Positions 29,870 to 43,525 of a stretch of DNA of 64,000 nt are shown here, piece by piece (position 1 is the stretch's first letter; every line of letters starts with the position of its first letter). The notes beneath the pieces were generated by a model. It was not told where the DNA came from. It saw only the letters and a list, made by a program, of their open reading frames with translations, and did not search any database. The position numbers and the translations under genes are program-made. The stretch lies in NCBI GenBank assembly GCA_036898135.1, contig CM072517.1:61462960-61526959 (forward strand). Direction: 5' to 3'. The stretch comes from Oncomelania hupensis (lineage: Eukaryota; Mollusca; Gastropoda; Littorinimorpha; Pomatiopsidae).

Positions 29870-31885
29870 TCTGCAGGCAGTGACCTCCCTGCAATGAACA
29901 GCAAGAAATGTATGAAAATCTTAACACTTTTTATTGCCGTTTTGAACGCGATGAAACGTCGAAGAAATCATAACGCGTTTGAAAGAAGATACCGATGCTG
30001 ATGACAGTGACTTTGATATCGATGGCGACACAGTAAGATCAGTGTTTCAAAAACTGAATGTAAAGAGCGCTGCAGGCCCCGATGGCATTGGAGGGCGGAC
30101 CTTGAGGTGGTGCGGGGCACAGCTGTGCGTAGTGTTTAGTCAGCTGTTTTCCTGGTCCCTGCATGACTGTGTCGTGCCCAGTGTGTGGAAGCACTCTGTT
30201 ATTTCACCCATCCCCAAGATCACCTGACCCAAGCAGTTAAATGGCTATCGCCCCGTAGCCCTAACATCCATAGCCATGAAATGTTTTGAAAAAATTGTTC
30301 TCTCTCGTCTACTCTTTCACACTCAGCCATTCTATGACCCCCCTACAGTTTGCCCACAAACCCAATCGCAGCACTGAAGACGCAACTCTTACCCTCCTTC
30401 ACAATGCCTACACCCACCTAAAGACCCCCAGCTCCTTTGTCCGCATCCTCTTCATCGATTTCAGTTCTGCTTTCAATACTATCCAACCTCATGCATCTCA
30501 TGGCCCAGACGCTCCTTTCTTACTCTGTACCCTCCAAACTCGTCCTTTGGATAGTTCAATTTCTTGTCAATAGGTCCCAGGCTGTCCGCTTTCACTCTGC
30601 TCTTTCCTCTGTCAAGCAAACCTATGTAGGTTCGCCCCAGGGCACTGTGATTTCGCGGGTACTTTTTACGTTGTATACCGACGACTGCCGTGGCTCTGAC
30701 ACCTGTCCGGTCATAAAGTACTCGGACGACTCGGCCCTGGTGGACATGTCAAACTCAAATTCTCAGTATTTCTCATCTGTCGAAGTTTTCAGCACCTGGT
30801 GCAAGGAAAACTACCTCGACTTATACGTAAAGAAAACAAAAGAGCTAATTGTTGATTTCCGCCACAACCCCGCCCCCATCCCCGCTCTCGTCATTGGCGG
30901 TGCTACAATATAAAGGGTCACAGAATACAAGTAGGCTACCTTGGCACCATCATTGACGAGAAGCTGATCTTCTCTTATAACGTCAATGGTATTCACAAAA
31001 AATGCCAATCTAGAATTTATTGCCTCCAGAAACTCCGACCCTTGCATGTTCAAAACCGTATCCTCCAAACCTTTTATGATTCGTTCATCTCTTCTATTTT
31101 CACTTTCTCCTTTGTATGTTGGTATGGAAGTTTGTCTTTGGGCAGTAGTAATGTGCTGGACAGAGTGGTGAGAGTGTGTGGGAATGTTGTGGGAGTGCAA
31201 CAAATGATTATGATAGCGATGTATGAAAGGCGAGTGGCGAGAAAGGCCCGTCGCATACTTCAAGACAGCAGTCACGTGCTCGCGCACCACTTCAATCTCC
31301 TGCCCTCGGGTAGGCGCTACAAGACACCAAAGTTCAAAACTGTACGCACTAAAACTACTACTGTAGTGTTATACCCACGCAATCTCTTTATTAAATGATT
31401 GAGAATTTGAATGTATGATGCTTCTATTATGACACTGTGCGTGGCATGATTTATATAATTAATGTCCAATCCGCATGAGATAGTGGGTATGCCCCTGTGA
31501 TCTTTCATTTCCGTTTAGTGTAGGCCTATGTGCTTAGCAAATTTTTATATTCTTTTATGAACATATTTATCTAAAAGTCTTACGTTGTTGTATATTGATG
31601 CGATTATTGCTTGGCAACAGTGATTGTTATGTTGCAATACCTTCTATCATGATTATGACACTGAACGCAACTCATGTGATAGGTATCTGTTATTCCCCAT
31701 GTAACTTCTTATGATTACAGTTGGTTAAATGGTTAATTCAGTAATGTCTTCTTGATATACTTTTATCCTGTTTTACTGTTTACTGTTTATTGTTGTTATA
31801 CTGTCCTTTATCGTCTTGTAACATTTATATGTGGCACCACGTGTGAATTTCTCTTTGATTGAGATAATAAAGTGATCATATTCGC
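29870..31885 (+). pseudogene. Rex1-like LINE, degenerate RT
   Basis: Three or more frames together give an [67 protein letters not shown] and QGTVIS. The catalytic box reads YSDD (IKYSDDSALVDM). The C-terminal region is YLGTIIDEKL...LFYDSFISSI. The pattern is that of Rex1/Babar LINEs. Stops and frameshifts near 30225, 30490-30600 and 30912, and no endonuclease, make it a pseudogene. The non-coding 3' part runs to gagataataaagtgatc near 31880. Confidence 0.75.
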
Positions 31886-31895
31886 ATTTGTAAAT

Positions 31896-31970
31896 AGTAT
31901 CCCCACTTTCTGGAAATTTAGTGCTTTAAATTCCCACTGTCGCTGTCTTTCTCCTTTGTTCTTTCTCATT
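31896..31970 (+). mobile_element. R retroposon copy 4, left part
   Basis: Matches R from aaatagtatccccactttct to ttctttctcatt, where the BEL element was inserted. The last five bases TCATT are the target duplication. Confidence 0.85.
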
Positions 31971-33474
<1,504 letters not shown>

Positions 33475-33483
33475 GTGAAAACT

Positions 33484-33501
33484 TGGCGCATCTGAGGCTG
33501 A
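33484..33501 (+). promoter_or_regulatory. Candidate BEL primer-binding site
   Basis: Nine bases after the 5' LTR the sequence tggcgcatctgaggctga begins with TGG, as expected for a site pairing with a tRNA 3' CCA end. The tRNA identity was not determined. Confidence 0.45.
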
Positions 33502-33648
33502 CGTCCAACCACACCAAGAGAACGTCACCCTTCATGCCACCAACTCAGGATCCCAAGGTCATATACGTCCGAGCGTGTTGGGGACCGCTGACCTTGCGGA
33601 CTTCTCTAAGTCACCGTCATAGCGAAACGTCTAGAGAATCGCCACTCG

Positions 33649-35652
33649 ATGAACATGAGCTTAGCCGAGTCTACAGTCCTATCACAAGACCAATCCGACC
33701 TCTCGACGTTGCTCGAGTCGGAGGAGGCACCCATACATCAAGTCATGCAACAGGAGGAAGAGGACTTGCATCATGAGACAGCGCTCGAGTCTGCAGCGTC
33801 GTCTGAAGAAAATGCGCTGCTCGTGACGTCATCTACCATCGGTACCAAAGAGCGGATGGATTCTTCTTTTTCCACATCGCCGTCTTACCCCACAACATCT
33901 GCTGATACCGCGTGTCTGTCGTCCGCAGCAACTCGTGTTGGAACTTCAAACGAAACAACTGTGTCTTACAGTAGGCCTCAAAGAACCGTCATGCCCAATT
34001 CTCAGTTCGTGGAACAGTATGGACCTATACGCCTTAGTGACTATCACGGTGCTTATCATGAATTGGAGTCGTTCATTCGTGATGTTAACGTTGAAACCCA
34101 GCAAGGTCCTTTAACTCATACGCGAACCAAGAAACTACTCAACCAGCTAACAGACCTCACTCGTGCTCTCACCACCCGTAGGAATGCTTTAAGATACATT
34201 CAACTAGATGATGATACTGAAACCACGTTCTCAGTCCTGAGGAAAGAAAGTGACAATCTCACCGGACGCCTTTCCATATCCATACTGCATCTCGTTGACG
34301 CAAATGCTGATGCTGAAACAACCCCTTATTTAGTAGAATTTGAACCTCAACAACAATTCGATGGAGTTTCTAACCCTGTGCCTCATGATCGTGTTGTTTC
34401 TGAGGAGTCTGTGAGTTTGACATACAGATCGACCCCATTCACTAGCCTCATGCAACCAGTATGTCCGACAAAGGCAGAGTGTACTGGAAGTCGTATGAAC
34501 ATTGACTCTGTGGGTCATCAATCGGAAATCCGTGATGCAACAACGCCTATGGGACGAGCTCAAACTGAAGTGAACGAGAACAATACTAGATCTCTAACCA
34601 GAAGGTCGGTTGTTCGTTCAATAAAATCTACTTCCTCGTCCAGTTCAATACGTAGAATTAGACTGTCAGAGGTTGCGGCATTAGAGGTCAAACAACGAGC
34701 CAATTACGAGAAGGAATGCTCACAATGGCAAAAACAGCAAGTTCAGACACGTCTAAACGAAGCTAAAATAAAGGCCAAACTCGACAGGGAGGCAGAAGAA
34801 GCACAGCGTGAGGCTGAAGAGGCACAACAAAGGGCACAATGGAAGACAGAAATGGCACAACGTGAGGCTGAAGAGGCACAACAAAGGGCACGGCAGAGAG
34901 CACGTAGAGCAGAGGATGAAGCTCGGCGAGAAAGGGAAACCCGAAGAGAGATTCAAGAAATGGAAAACCAACTGGCGGCTATTAAGGCTAAAGAAGAACG
35001 TGATGAAAGGCAAGCAGAGATCAACGCAGCTCTTGCAGCGGCAGCCGTTCTGGAGAGTAGCTCCAAATCTGGCGTAGCTAGCTCCACCCTGTCATCACTC
35101 CCTACTATCGATAAGGTCCACGATCTCTTCTTATGTCGCCCTGAGGGACAGTGGGGAGAAATTGACGATGCCGCAGAATTTAACTCTCGAAGGCCTCGTA
35201 GCTCGTCAGCCCAGGAAAAAATGAACGAAAATGTGAGAGACTCGAATCAGAACGTTCCACTGAACTTCAACGCACTTCGAGCAGCAAGAAGTAAACTCAT
35301 GGTTGGTCACGAGACTACCAACAAAATAAGTCTGCTTTCATCAACACAACCGCCTAATATCTCCACAGCTCTGAATCTCAAACCTGAAACCGTCTCGGAA
35401 GGTCCAGCCATTCACGTCAATTCCGCCAAAGGGATAAATCACGATGCGAGTTCCGTGCCGTCATATTTGAAAGGAAACCAAGCAGCATGCACCCTTCCTG
35501 GTGATCTAGCTGGTATCCATGTTGAGAAAGAACGAACTATGTTTGATCCAGTAAAGATAAAGACTGAAATGACCACCACCTTGGTGGATGAAAGTGAACG
35601 CTCTCGTACTGATAAAGTCCTTGTCCAATCGCGTGACCCAAAGCCATCATGA
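33649..35652 (+). CDS. BEL ORF1: gag-like N-terminal protein with coiled coil
   Basis: 667 codons from ATG 33649 to TGA at 35650-35652. Residues about 1-120 are acidic and Ser/Thr-rich. A helical segment around residue 125-215 contains LSDYHGAYHELESFIRDV. A long Ala/Glu/Arg coiled coil follows at about 335-470 (AEEAQREAEEAQQRAQ, with RRAEDEARRERETRREIQEM). No zinc knuckle is here; it lies in ORF2. The product is probably the N-terminal part of Gag, acting in particle assembly. The 3' end overlaps ORF2 by 80 bases in another frame, so pol is either reached by +1 frameshifting or a one-base indel split a single ORF. Confidence 0.85.
   Translation: MNMSLAESTVLSQDQSDLSTLLESEEAPIHQVMQQEEEDLHHETALESAASSEENALLVTSSTIGTKERMDSSFSTSPSYPTTSADTACLSSAATRVGTSNETTVSYSRPQRTVMPNSQFVEQYGPIRLSDYHGAYHELESFIRDVNVETQQGPLTHTRTKKLLNQLTDLTRALTTRRNALRYIQLDDDTETTFSVLRKESDNLTGRLSISILHLVDANADAETTPYLVEFEPQQQFDGVSNPVPHDRVVSEESVSLTYRSTPFTSLMQPVCPTKAECTGSRMNIDSVGHQSEIRDATTPMGRAQTEVNENNTRSLTRRSVVRSIKSTSSSSSIRRIRLSEVAALEVKQRANYEKECSQWQKQQVQTRLNEAKIKAKLDREAEEAQREAEEAQQRAQWKTEMAQREAEEAQQRARQRARRAEDEARRERETRREIQEMENQLAAIKAKEERDERQAEINAALAAAAVLESSSKSGVASSTLSSLPTIDKVHDLFLCRPEGQWGEIDDAAEFNSRRPRSSSAQEKMNENVRDSNQNVPLNFNALRAARSKLMVGHETTNKISLLSSTQPPNISTALNLKPETVSEGPAIHVNSAKGINHDASSVPSYLKGNQAACTLPGDLAGIHVEKERTMFDPVKIKTEMTTTLVDESERSRTDKVLVQSRDPKPS
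35573..35652 (+). promoter_or_regulatory. 80-base ORF1/ORF2 overlap, candidate +1 frameshift window
   Basis: Frame 2 (pol) opens after a TGA at 35570-35572 and frame 1 (ORF1) closes at TGA 35650-35652. A shift of +1 anywhere between fuses the proteins. The ORF1 end reads cca tca tga c, which looks like the UCC-UGA type +1 site of antizyme mRNAs. Whether shifting occurs there is unknown. Confidence 0.4.
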
Positions 35653-38600
35653 CCAAGAGACTTGGCCAACATCATTGGCAAGGATAGCTGAGACAGAAGA
35701 GTCTTTACCATACATACAGTACAGTGTCGGTGGAAGCCACAAGCGATTTAGACATCCTACTCAAATCCAACCACTACTCTCCGAAGCCAGTCAGCTCTAT
35801 CCCAGAAATTATTTTACTGGCCGTGACCACCAAGACCGCCACAACTACGCTTACGACTACAAAAACCTGCAACGGAGTGGCGGTGTCGCGCCTGAACGAA
35901 GACAAGGACCAGACAACCACACTTCGTCTACCGCTGCCGTCCCTCTCGCTCAGCACCAGAACTACAACGAAGTTCAAATGCCTTTGGGCAACTCGACGCT
36001 GAGAAGTGAAGCTCCCGAGTTCGTGCCCTTAGTCTGTCAGGTCAGTCAAGCTCCTCCTGCGAGTCAACCAGTGCACCCATCGATCAACACGTCCAGACGT
36101 GCAGAGTGTTCTCATGTCGACTCTGCCACCCCTGCGAATACCGACATCCAAGCTATCGTTAAATGCTTAGCAGAAGCCATGGCCATCACCAGGCTGCCCG
36201 TGCCAAAGCCACCAGTCTTTAAGGGCGATCCTTTATCCTACCCCAGCTGGATCGCCGCATTCAAGCATCTGGTGAGCAGCGATTCGATCAAACCTGAGGA
36301 CAAAATGCTCATTCTGCGAGATTACATCGACGGACCTGCGAAGCAAGCTGTGGGAGATCTGTACTACGAACTAAGTGAGTCATCATACTTCAGTGCTCTC
36401 GAGATACTCCAGAAAAGATTTGGTGAAGATTACACGATCGCGGAGTCTCTCAAAGAGAAGCTTGACAGTTGGCCCAACGTGAGGGCCAAGGACTACAACT
36501 CCTTGATGAGTTTCGCCGATTATCTAAAACAGTGTGAAGTGATGTCGCGAAAAATACAAGGACTAGCAATGCTTGACGATCCGTCGCAAATAAAGAAACT
36601 GCTTCAGAAACTTCCTGAGGCTCTCTCAATGTCTTGGGGTAGCCGAGTCGTAACTCATCAGAACGCAACTGGAAGGTACCCTGAGTTCAGAACCTTCGTC
36701 TCGTTCCTGCAGGAGAAAACTGACTGCCTTCACAACGCTCATCTCAAACAAAACCAGAAGAGGCCCCCTGAGTATGACGGCCCTGCTGGAAGACAAAGCA
36801 GAGGAGGGCAAACTTTTGTCACGTCCGGAAACTCCAACCAAGCCATGGATGGAAAAGAACAGAATAATCCTCCCGAACTTGATCGGTCCAAACCTAGAGA
36901 CTTTAGGGGACAAGGCAACAACAGCAACCAAGAGAGAGTTGATGGTTGTGCATTTTGTCATGGCCGCCATCATGTGTTTGATTGTCGGAAATTCATCGCC
37001 ATCAAACCTGAGGCTAAGAGGGACTTCATCCGAAAGAATTATCTGTGCCATCGATGCCTTCACAACAGTCACTTCATAAAGGGATGCCGTGCCAAGTATG
37101 AATGCAAGACGTGCAAGGCCAATCACAACACCGCCTTGCACGACCTAGGCCCTCCTCTAAGGCAGTCAAGACTTGTTGAAAATCGCCAAAGTGGCGATTC
37201 AGACAACCGACGTGAGCCCAAGGAAGGTCAGGTGAATGTCGTCGGGGCCTTCGCAGCTGATCCTGAGCAAAACCAAAACGTAGAGACTAAGGGCAAGAGA
37301 GCCTACAGAGTGTCTCAGCTTCCCACATCACGTCTCTACTCACTCTATGTGCCTGTTTATGTGTCTGCCAAATCCGAGCCTCACAACGAGGTACTGGTGT
37401 ACGCCATGTTAGACACGATGAGCGATACTTCCTTTGTGATAGACCAGGTCGCAGAGAAATTACACCTGCAAGAACGGGACACATGCTTAACTCTGACTAC
37501 GCTCACCTCTACTAAACAGACGGTCAAATGCAAGACTTACACTGACTTGAGAGTGCGGGCTTATGACTCCAGTGACTACATTGATGTGCCCGCCACGCAT
37601 TCTCATCGCGAGATCTGCACTGACAAGGGACAGATTCCTACACGTGAATTTGTTCAATCTCTGCCACATCTCAAGCATCTTGCTTGCCACTTCTACCCCC
37701 TCTTCGATGCTCCAGTCGCCCTACTGCTTGGTGTCAACGTGTCTGAAGCCTTACGACCTCTGCAAGTGGTGTCGGGCGAACTTGGACAACCCTACGCTCA
37801 AAAAACACGTTTAGGATGGAGCGTGGTTGGCGAGGTTCAGCGATCCTTCGATCCCAATATCCCAAAGGTCAACACTCCATCTGCCCATTACACAGGCACC
37901 ACCAGCATTCCCGTCCATGCGATTTCCTTCAGAACCAAGGATGTCACGAATGAGCGTCTCATCAAGATGATGGAGAGAGATTTTGCCTTCCCGGATGAAC
38001 AACCAGCTTCGCAAGAGGATCAACGCTTTATGCAGATTCTTACTGAAAACATCAAGGTCAATGAGGAAGGACACTATGAACTACCACTTCCATTCAAGGG
38101 TGATGACCCTCAGCTACCAAACAACAGATACGTCGCGTACAGAAGGCTGATGAGTCTCAAACGCAAGTTCTGCAACAATCCCGACCATTTCCAGCTGTAT
38201 AAGGAGTTTATGGACCAAATGTTAGAACGAAGTGATGCAGAAATTGTTCTCGACTCCGACACATCTTCAAGAACCGTGTGGTTTATTCCACATCATGGAG
38301 TGTACAACCCCAACAAGCCAGGCAAGATTAGGGTCGTATTCGATTGTGCCGCTACATGCCAAGGAACATCTCTGAATGACCACTTGTTGTCAGGCCCAGA
38401 CCTCATGAACTCGCTGATGGGAGTCCTGTGCAGATTCAGGCTGTTTCCCATTGCTGTCTCCTGCGATGTCGAACGCATGTTTCATCAATTTCACGTCGCA
38501 CCTTGTCACAGAGACTATCTGAGATTCCTGTGGTGGCCTCAAAACGATCTGACTGCCGAACCTGTTGATCATTGCATGAGGGTACACCTTTTTGGCGCTG

Positions 38601-41296
38601 CTTCGTCACCAGGCTGCGCCAATTTCGCCTTGAAGCAGGTAGCCAAGGACAATCGCCAACTGAACCCAAAGGCCTCCACATTCATCCAACGAGACTTCTA
38701 TGTCGACGACGGTCTTCATTCCGACCAGAGCGAAGCTGAGGCCGTACAATTGCTGAAGGGAGCGCGCCAAATCTGTGAAAGGGAAAACTTACGCCTTCAC
38801 AAGATTGCATCGAACTCACAGAAGGTCATGTCGTCCTTCCCAGAAACTGAGGTGGTCCAGACTGCAAGTGTTGACAAGAAAGTTGAGAAGAGCGAAAGTG
38901 CCATTGAGAGAGCCCTTGGCATATGTTGGACGTTGGAAGCGGACACCTTGCATTTCAACAACGGGTTCAAGGACAGACCATTGACTAAGCGAGGAGCCTT
39001 GTCCGTTATCGCCTCGATTTTTGACCCCTTGGGATTGGTCTCGCCCGTGGTGCTCAGGGGTCGCCTGATACTGCAAGAAGCGTGTAGACAGAACCTTGAA
39101 TGGGACAACACACTTCCCTCTGGTCTACTGGAGCGTTGGAAGTCCTGGTTGGGCGATCTCGGGGCACTGTCCTCGATACAGATACCACGTTGCTACTTCT
39201 CAAATGCAAAGCTGCCTTGGTCACTCGTGGAACTTCACCATTTTGCAGATGCTTCCAACAGTGGCTATGGGGAATGCTCTTACCTTCGTGTCGTTGACAG
39301 TGAAGGGAAACCTCACTGCTCCATGGTGATGGCCAAGTCAAAGGTTGCTCCACTTCGTACAGTCACCATTCCGCGTCTCGAACTACAAGCAGCAGTCCTC
39401 GCTGTCAAAACCGCTCGATTTCTTCAGCGTGAATTTGAAGGCCTCGTGTCGCAACATCACTTCTGGACTGACTCGAAGGTGGTTCTCGGCTACATCTACA
39501 ACGAAACGAAAAGATTCCATATCTTTGTGGCCAACAGGGTCCAGCAAATCCGTGACTTCAGTCGCCCTCAACAGTGGCATCATATTTCCACGGAACAAAA
39601 CCCTGCAGATCATGCTTCACGGGGTTTGGATGTACAAGCTATGAATCAATCAAACTGGTACTCTGGCCCCCAGCTACTCAGCAATGAACCTATCATGTAT
39701 GAAATTCCAGAAGTGTCTGTCGCTGATGAAGATAAAGAAGTGAAGGTCCTCGGAGTTCAGACTGCGGTGAATGGAAAAAAGGGTATTGAGGAAATAGTTA
39801 GCCGATTCTCCACCCTCGATCGACTACTAAACGTCATCAGCCGAATCCTGGCCTGGGTCAAGCGCATACGACAGAAGGGTACGAAACTGAAACAAGCAGC
39901 TCCGTCACCATTGGAAGAAACCCACGACACACTCATGCGAATCATCCAGAGTGTTCAGTCTCAACACTTTCCTGCATCGCTGCGATCCACTCTCCCTGAG
40001 CTCAAACGTCTCGACATCTCTATAGACGAACTGGGCATCATGAGAGTCGGTGGCCGCCTCGCTCAGTCTGCTGAGAACTATCAGATCAAGCACCCCTTTA
40101 TACTTCCTAAAGAAAGTCACCTCTCTACCTTACTTGTCCGACATCACCATCAGAAGAATGGGCATCAAGGAAGGACGACCACGATGGGTGCTCTTCGTAC
40201 AGCTGGTGTTTGGATTTGTGGTGCGAGGAGAGTTGTTTCCGCTGTGATCCACCGATGTGTCCACTGCAGCAGGTTGCGCGGGAAACCTGAGACTCAGAAG
40301 ATGGCCGATCTTCCACCAGACAGAACGGAAGTTGCTCCTCCTTTCTCTCACGTCGGGTTGGATTGCTTCGGCCCCTTTCACGTTGCTTCTGGAAGAAGAG
40401 AAGTCAAGCGTTACGGCCTCATCTTTACATGTCTGGCCTCCAGGGCTGTTCATTTAGAAGTGTTGGAAGACATGTCGACGGACGCTTTTATATGTGGTCT
40501 GAGGCGATTCGTAGCCATTCGTGGAAACGTGAGATCCATACGTTGTGACAGGGGCACCAACTTCATCGGCGGTGAGAGAGAGCTGAGAAGCTCCAAGAAG
40601 AACATCGATGGCAACAGGGTCAAAAGCGATATGCAGTATAGAAGCTGCGACTTCATCTTCAACCCTCCGTCTGCCAGCCACTTTGGAGGGGTTTGGGAGC
40701 GGCTCATTCGCACGACGCGTGGCGTGATCGAGGGATTGCTGAGGGAACACAGCATGAGACTGACAGCTGTCACTCTCTCTACTCTGTTTTACGAGGTAGC
40801 CGCCATTGTGAACAACAGACCTCTCTGCGTTGACACCCTCGAAGACCCATCAGCCCCAGCTCCCTTAACTCCAAATCACCTCCTCACCGTTAAACCTGAA
40901 CCCATATTCCCTCCTCCAGGAAACTTTCAGAAGGATGACCTGTACTCTACAAAGCGTTGGAGAAGAGTGCAGTACCTCGTCGAGCAGTTCTGGAAACGCT
41001 GGAGAATTGAATACCTGTCCACTCTGCAGCCACGCAAGAAGTGGTATGACGCCAAGGACTCCGTTCGAGAGGGCATGGTGGTCATCCTGACTGATGAAAG
41101 CACGCCGAGAGGAACCTGGAAGCTCGCCAGAATCGAGAAACTCTACCCCAGTCGAGACGGTCTCGTCAGGTCTGTCCAACTCAGGTTGGCAGCTGTGGAA
41201 AAGGGGAAAAGAGGCGCCCACGTTGTGCGGACCTCCCTTCTGGACAGGCCTGTCCACAAAATCATCCCTCTACATGTGACCCTTCCAGTCAAGTAA
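35588..41296 (+). CDS. BEL ORF2: gag (DUF1759), zinc knuckles, protease, RT, RNase H, integrase
   Basis: 1902 codons, uninterrupted. Domains in order (approximate residues): DUF1759-type capsid about 205-375 (PVFKGDPLSYPSWIAAF); two zinc knuckles about 453-515 (CAFCHGRHHVFDC and CHRCLHNSHFIKGC); aspartic protease near 606 (MLDTMSDTSF, the DTxS form seen in BEL); RT about 890-1090 with VRVHL/FGAASSPGC and catalytic YVDD near 1036; RNase H from about 1215 (HHFADASNSGYG, FWTDSK); integrase zinc domain near 1520-1560 and core with D (GLDCFGPF, about 1590), D (CDRGTNF, about 1652) and E (VWERLIR, about 1702); then a DUF5641-type C-terminus (QFWKRWRIEYL, about 1800). The ATG at 35588 may not be used if a frameshift from ORF1 operates. 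No disabling change seen. Confidence 0.95.
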   Translation: MKVNALVLIKSLSNRVTQSHHDQETWPTSLARIAETEESLPYIQYSVGGSHKRFRHPTQIQPLLSEASQLYPRNYFTGRDHQDRHNYAYDYKNLQRSGGVAPERRQGPDNHTSSTAAVPLAQHQNYNEVQMPLGNSTLRSEAPEFVPLVCQVSQAPPASQPVHPSINTSRRAECSHVDSATPANTDIQAIVKCLAEAMAITRLPVPKPPVFKGDPLSYPSWIAAFKHLVSSDSIKPEDKMLILRDYIDGPAKQAVGDLYYELSESSYFSALEILQKRFGEDYTIAESLKEKLDSWPNVRAKDYNSLMSFADYLKQCEVMSRKIQGLAMLDDPSQIKKLLQKLPEALSMSWGSRVVTHQNATGRYPEFRTFVSFLQEKTDCLHNAHLKQNQKRPPEYDGPAGRQSRGGQTFVTSGNSNQAMDGKEQNNPPELDRSKPRDFRGQGNNSNQERVDGCAFCHGRHHVFDCRKFIAIKPEAKRDFIRKNYLCHRCLHNSHFIKGCRAKYECKTCKANHNTALHDLGPPLRQSRLVENRQSGDSDNRREPKEGQVNVVGAFAADPEQNQNVETKGKRAYRVSQLPTSRLYSLYVPVYVSAKSEPHNEVLVYAMLDTMSDTSFVIDQVAEKLHLQERDTCLTLTTLTSTKQTVKCKTYTDLRVRAYDSSDYIDVPATHSHREICTDKGQIPTREFVQSLPHLKHLACHFYPLFDAPVALLLGVNVSEALRPLQVVSGELGQPYAQKTRLGWSVVGEVQRSFDPNIPKVNTPSAHYTGTTSIPVHAISFRTKDVTNERLIKMMERDFAFPDEQPASQEDQRFMQILTENIKVNEEGHYELPLPFKGDDPQLPNNRYVAYRRLMSLKRKFCNNPDHFQLYKEFMDQMLERSDAEIVLDSDTSSRTVWFIPHHGVYNPNKPGKIRVVFDCAATCQGTSLNDHLLSGPDLMNSLMGVLCRFRLFPIAVSCDVERMFHQFHVAPCHRDYLRFLWWPQNDLTAEPVDHCMRVHLFGAASSPGCANFALKQVAKDNRQLNPKASTFIQRDFYVDDGLHSDQSEAEAVQLLKGARQICERENLRLHKIASNSQKVMSSFPETEVVQTASVDKKVEKSESAIERALGICWTLEADTLHFNNGFKDRPLTKRGALSVIASIFDPLGLVSPVVLRGRLILQEACRQNLEWDNTLPSGLLERWKSWLGDLGALSSIQIPRCYFSNAKLPWSLVELHHFADASNSGYGECSYLRVVDSEGKPHCSMVMAKSKVAPLRTVTIPRLELQAAVLAVKTARFLQREFEGLVSQHHFWTDSKVVLGYIYNETKRFHIFVANRVQQIRDFSRPQQWHHISTEQNPADHASRGLDVQAMNQSNWYSGPQLLSNEPIMYEIPEVSVADEDKEVKVLGVQTAVNGKKGIEEIVSRFSTLDRLLNVISRILAWVKRIRQKGTKLKQAAPSPLEETHDTLMRIIQSVQSQHFPASLRSTLPELKRLDISIDELGIMRVGGRLAQSAENYQIKHPFILPKESHLSTLLVRHHHQKNGHQGRTTTMGALRTAGVWICGARRVVSAVIHRCVHCSRLRGKPETQKMADLPPDRTEVAPPFSHVGLDCFGPFHVASGRREVKRYGLIFTCLASRAVHLEVLEDMSTDAFICGLRRFVAIRGNVRSIRCDRGTNFIGGERELRSSKKNIDGNRVKSDMQYRSCDFIFNPPSASHFGGVWERLIRTTRGVIEGLLREHSMRLTAVTLSTLFYEVAAIVNNRPLCVDTLEDPSAPAPLTPNHLLTVKPEPIFPPPGNFQKDDLYSTKRWRRVQYLVEQFWKRWRIEYLSTLQPRKKWYDAKDSVREGMVVILTDESTPRGTWKLARIEKLYPSRDGLVRSVQLRLAAVEKGKRGAHVVRTSLLDRPVHKIIPLHVTLPVK

Positions 41297-41545
41297 TAGA
41301 TTGCTAGCTGTGGATGTGATGAGTAGCCTTTAGAGGTTACATAGACTAACTATACAAACTAAATGTCTGGCAGTGACTAGTTTTAAAATGTATCATGCTA
41401 TCTGTTGTTTACGTTATGGTATCTCCTGCTTGCATTAAGACAATAACTCTGGACTCTAAGTGAACCTAATGCTGAGATCTCAGTTGCAAAAAATAGCTTT
41501 GGAGACAATGTTGATTAACTTCCGGGGATAAGTTAAGGCCGGGGG
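41297..41545 (+). other. BEL 3' untranslated region and polypurine tract
   Basis: Non-coding DNA between the pol stop (TAA at 41294-41296) and the 3' LTR. It ends in the purine-rich aaggccggggg (about 41534-41545), a plausible plus-strand primer. No env frame. Confidence 0.6.
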
Positions 41546-43035
<1,490 letters not shown>

Positions 43036-43040
43036 TCATT

Positions 43041-43525
43041 CCTACTCTGTTCTATCAATATACTATACTATCTTCTTCTTTGCTAGACCAGTCACCTGCC
43101 TTTTTTCTTGAAAACTCTTCCGGGACAATACTCTTCATTTGTGTATGAGGTCTGTTGGATCAGCTTGGGAATATTAGACGCTTTCTGCCAAATGGTCACT
43201 GGGGCTTCCTATAATGTTATTATTTGGCAATGTAGGCATTTTATATGTATGTTTTTTTTGTTTTTTTATTGTATAATGATGTTTGTATTCTATTTTGTTT
43301 TTGTAAACGGGGGTTCGATAAATTAGAGTATAGCCTCAGCGTCCCATGCGTGGGATGTCTTTATTGTAAAGTGACCGGCTGGTAGATTGCCTTCAGTGTT
43401 ACCACTAGGGTTGTTTCGGCAGATCTTTTATGCGGATCAGGGGTGAGTCCTCTTTCACTTCTCTGGTCCTGATTTGGCTCGGAAGAGTCCGCTTGACTTA
43501 CAGCAATAACCATGTAATGTCAACT
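43041..43525 (+). mobile_element. R retroposon copy 4, right part
   Basis: R sequence resumes at cctactctgttc and runs to the 3' end agtccgcttgacttacag with a short atgtaatg tail. Together with 31896-31970 it makes one R copy that predates the BEL insertion. Confidence 0.85.

Noticed and set aside
40450..41257. Several 60-130-codon minus frames under BEL pol
   Set aside because: Antisense shadows of a strongly supported coding frame.
41297..41545. Possible envelope-like gene after BEL pol
   Set aside because: Only 249 bases lie between the pol stop and the LTR, with no long frame.
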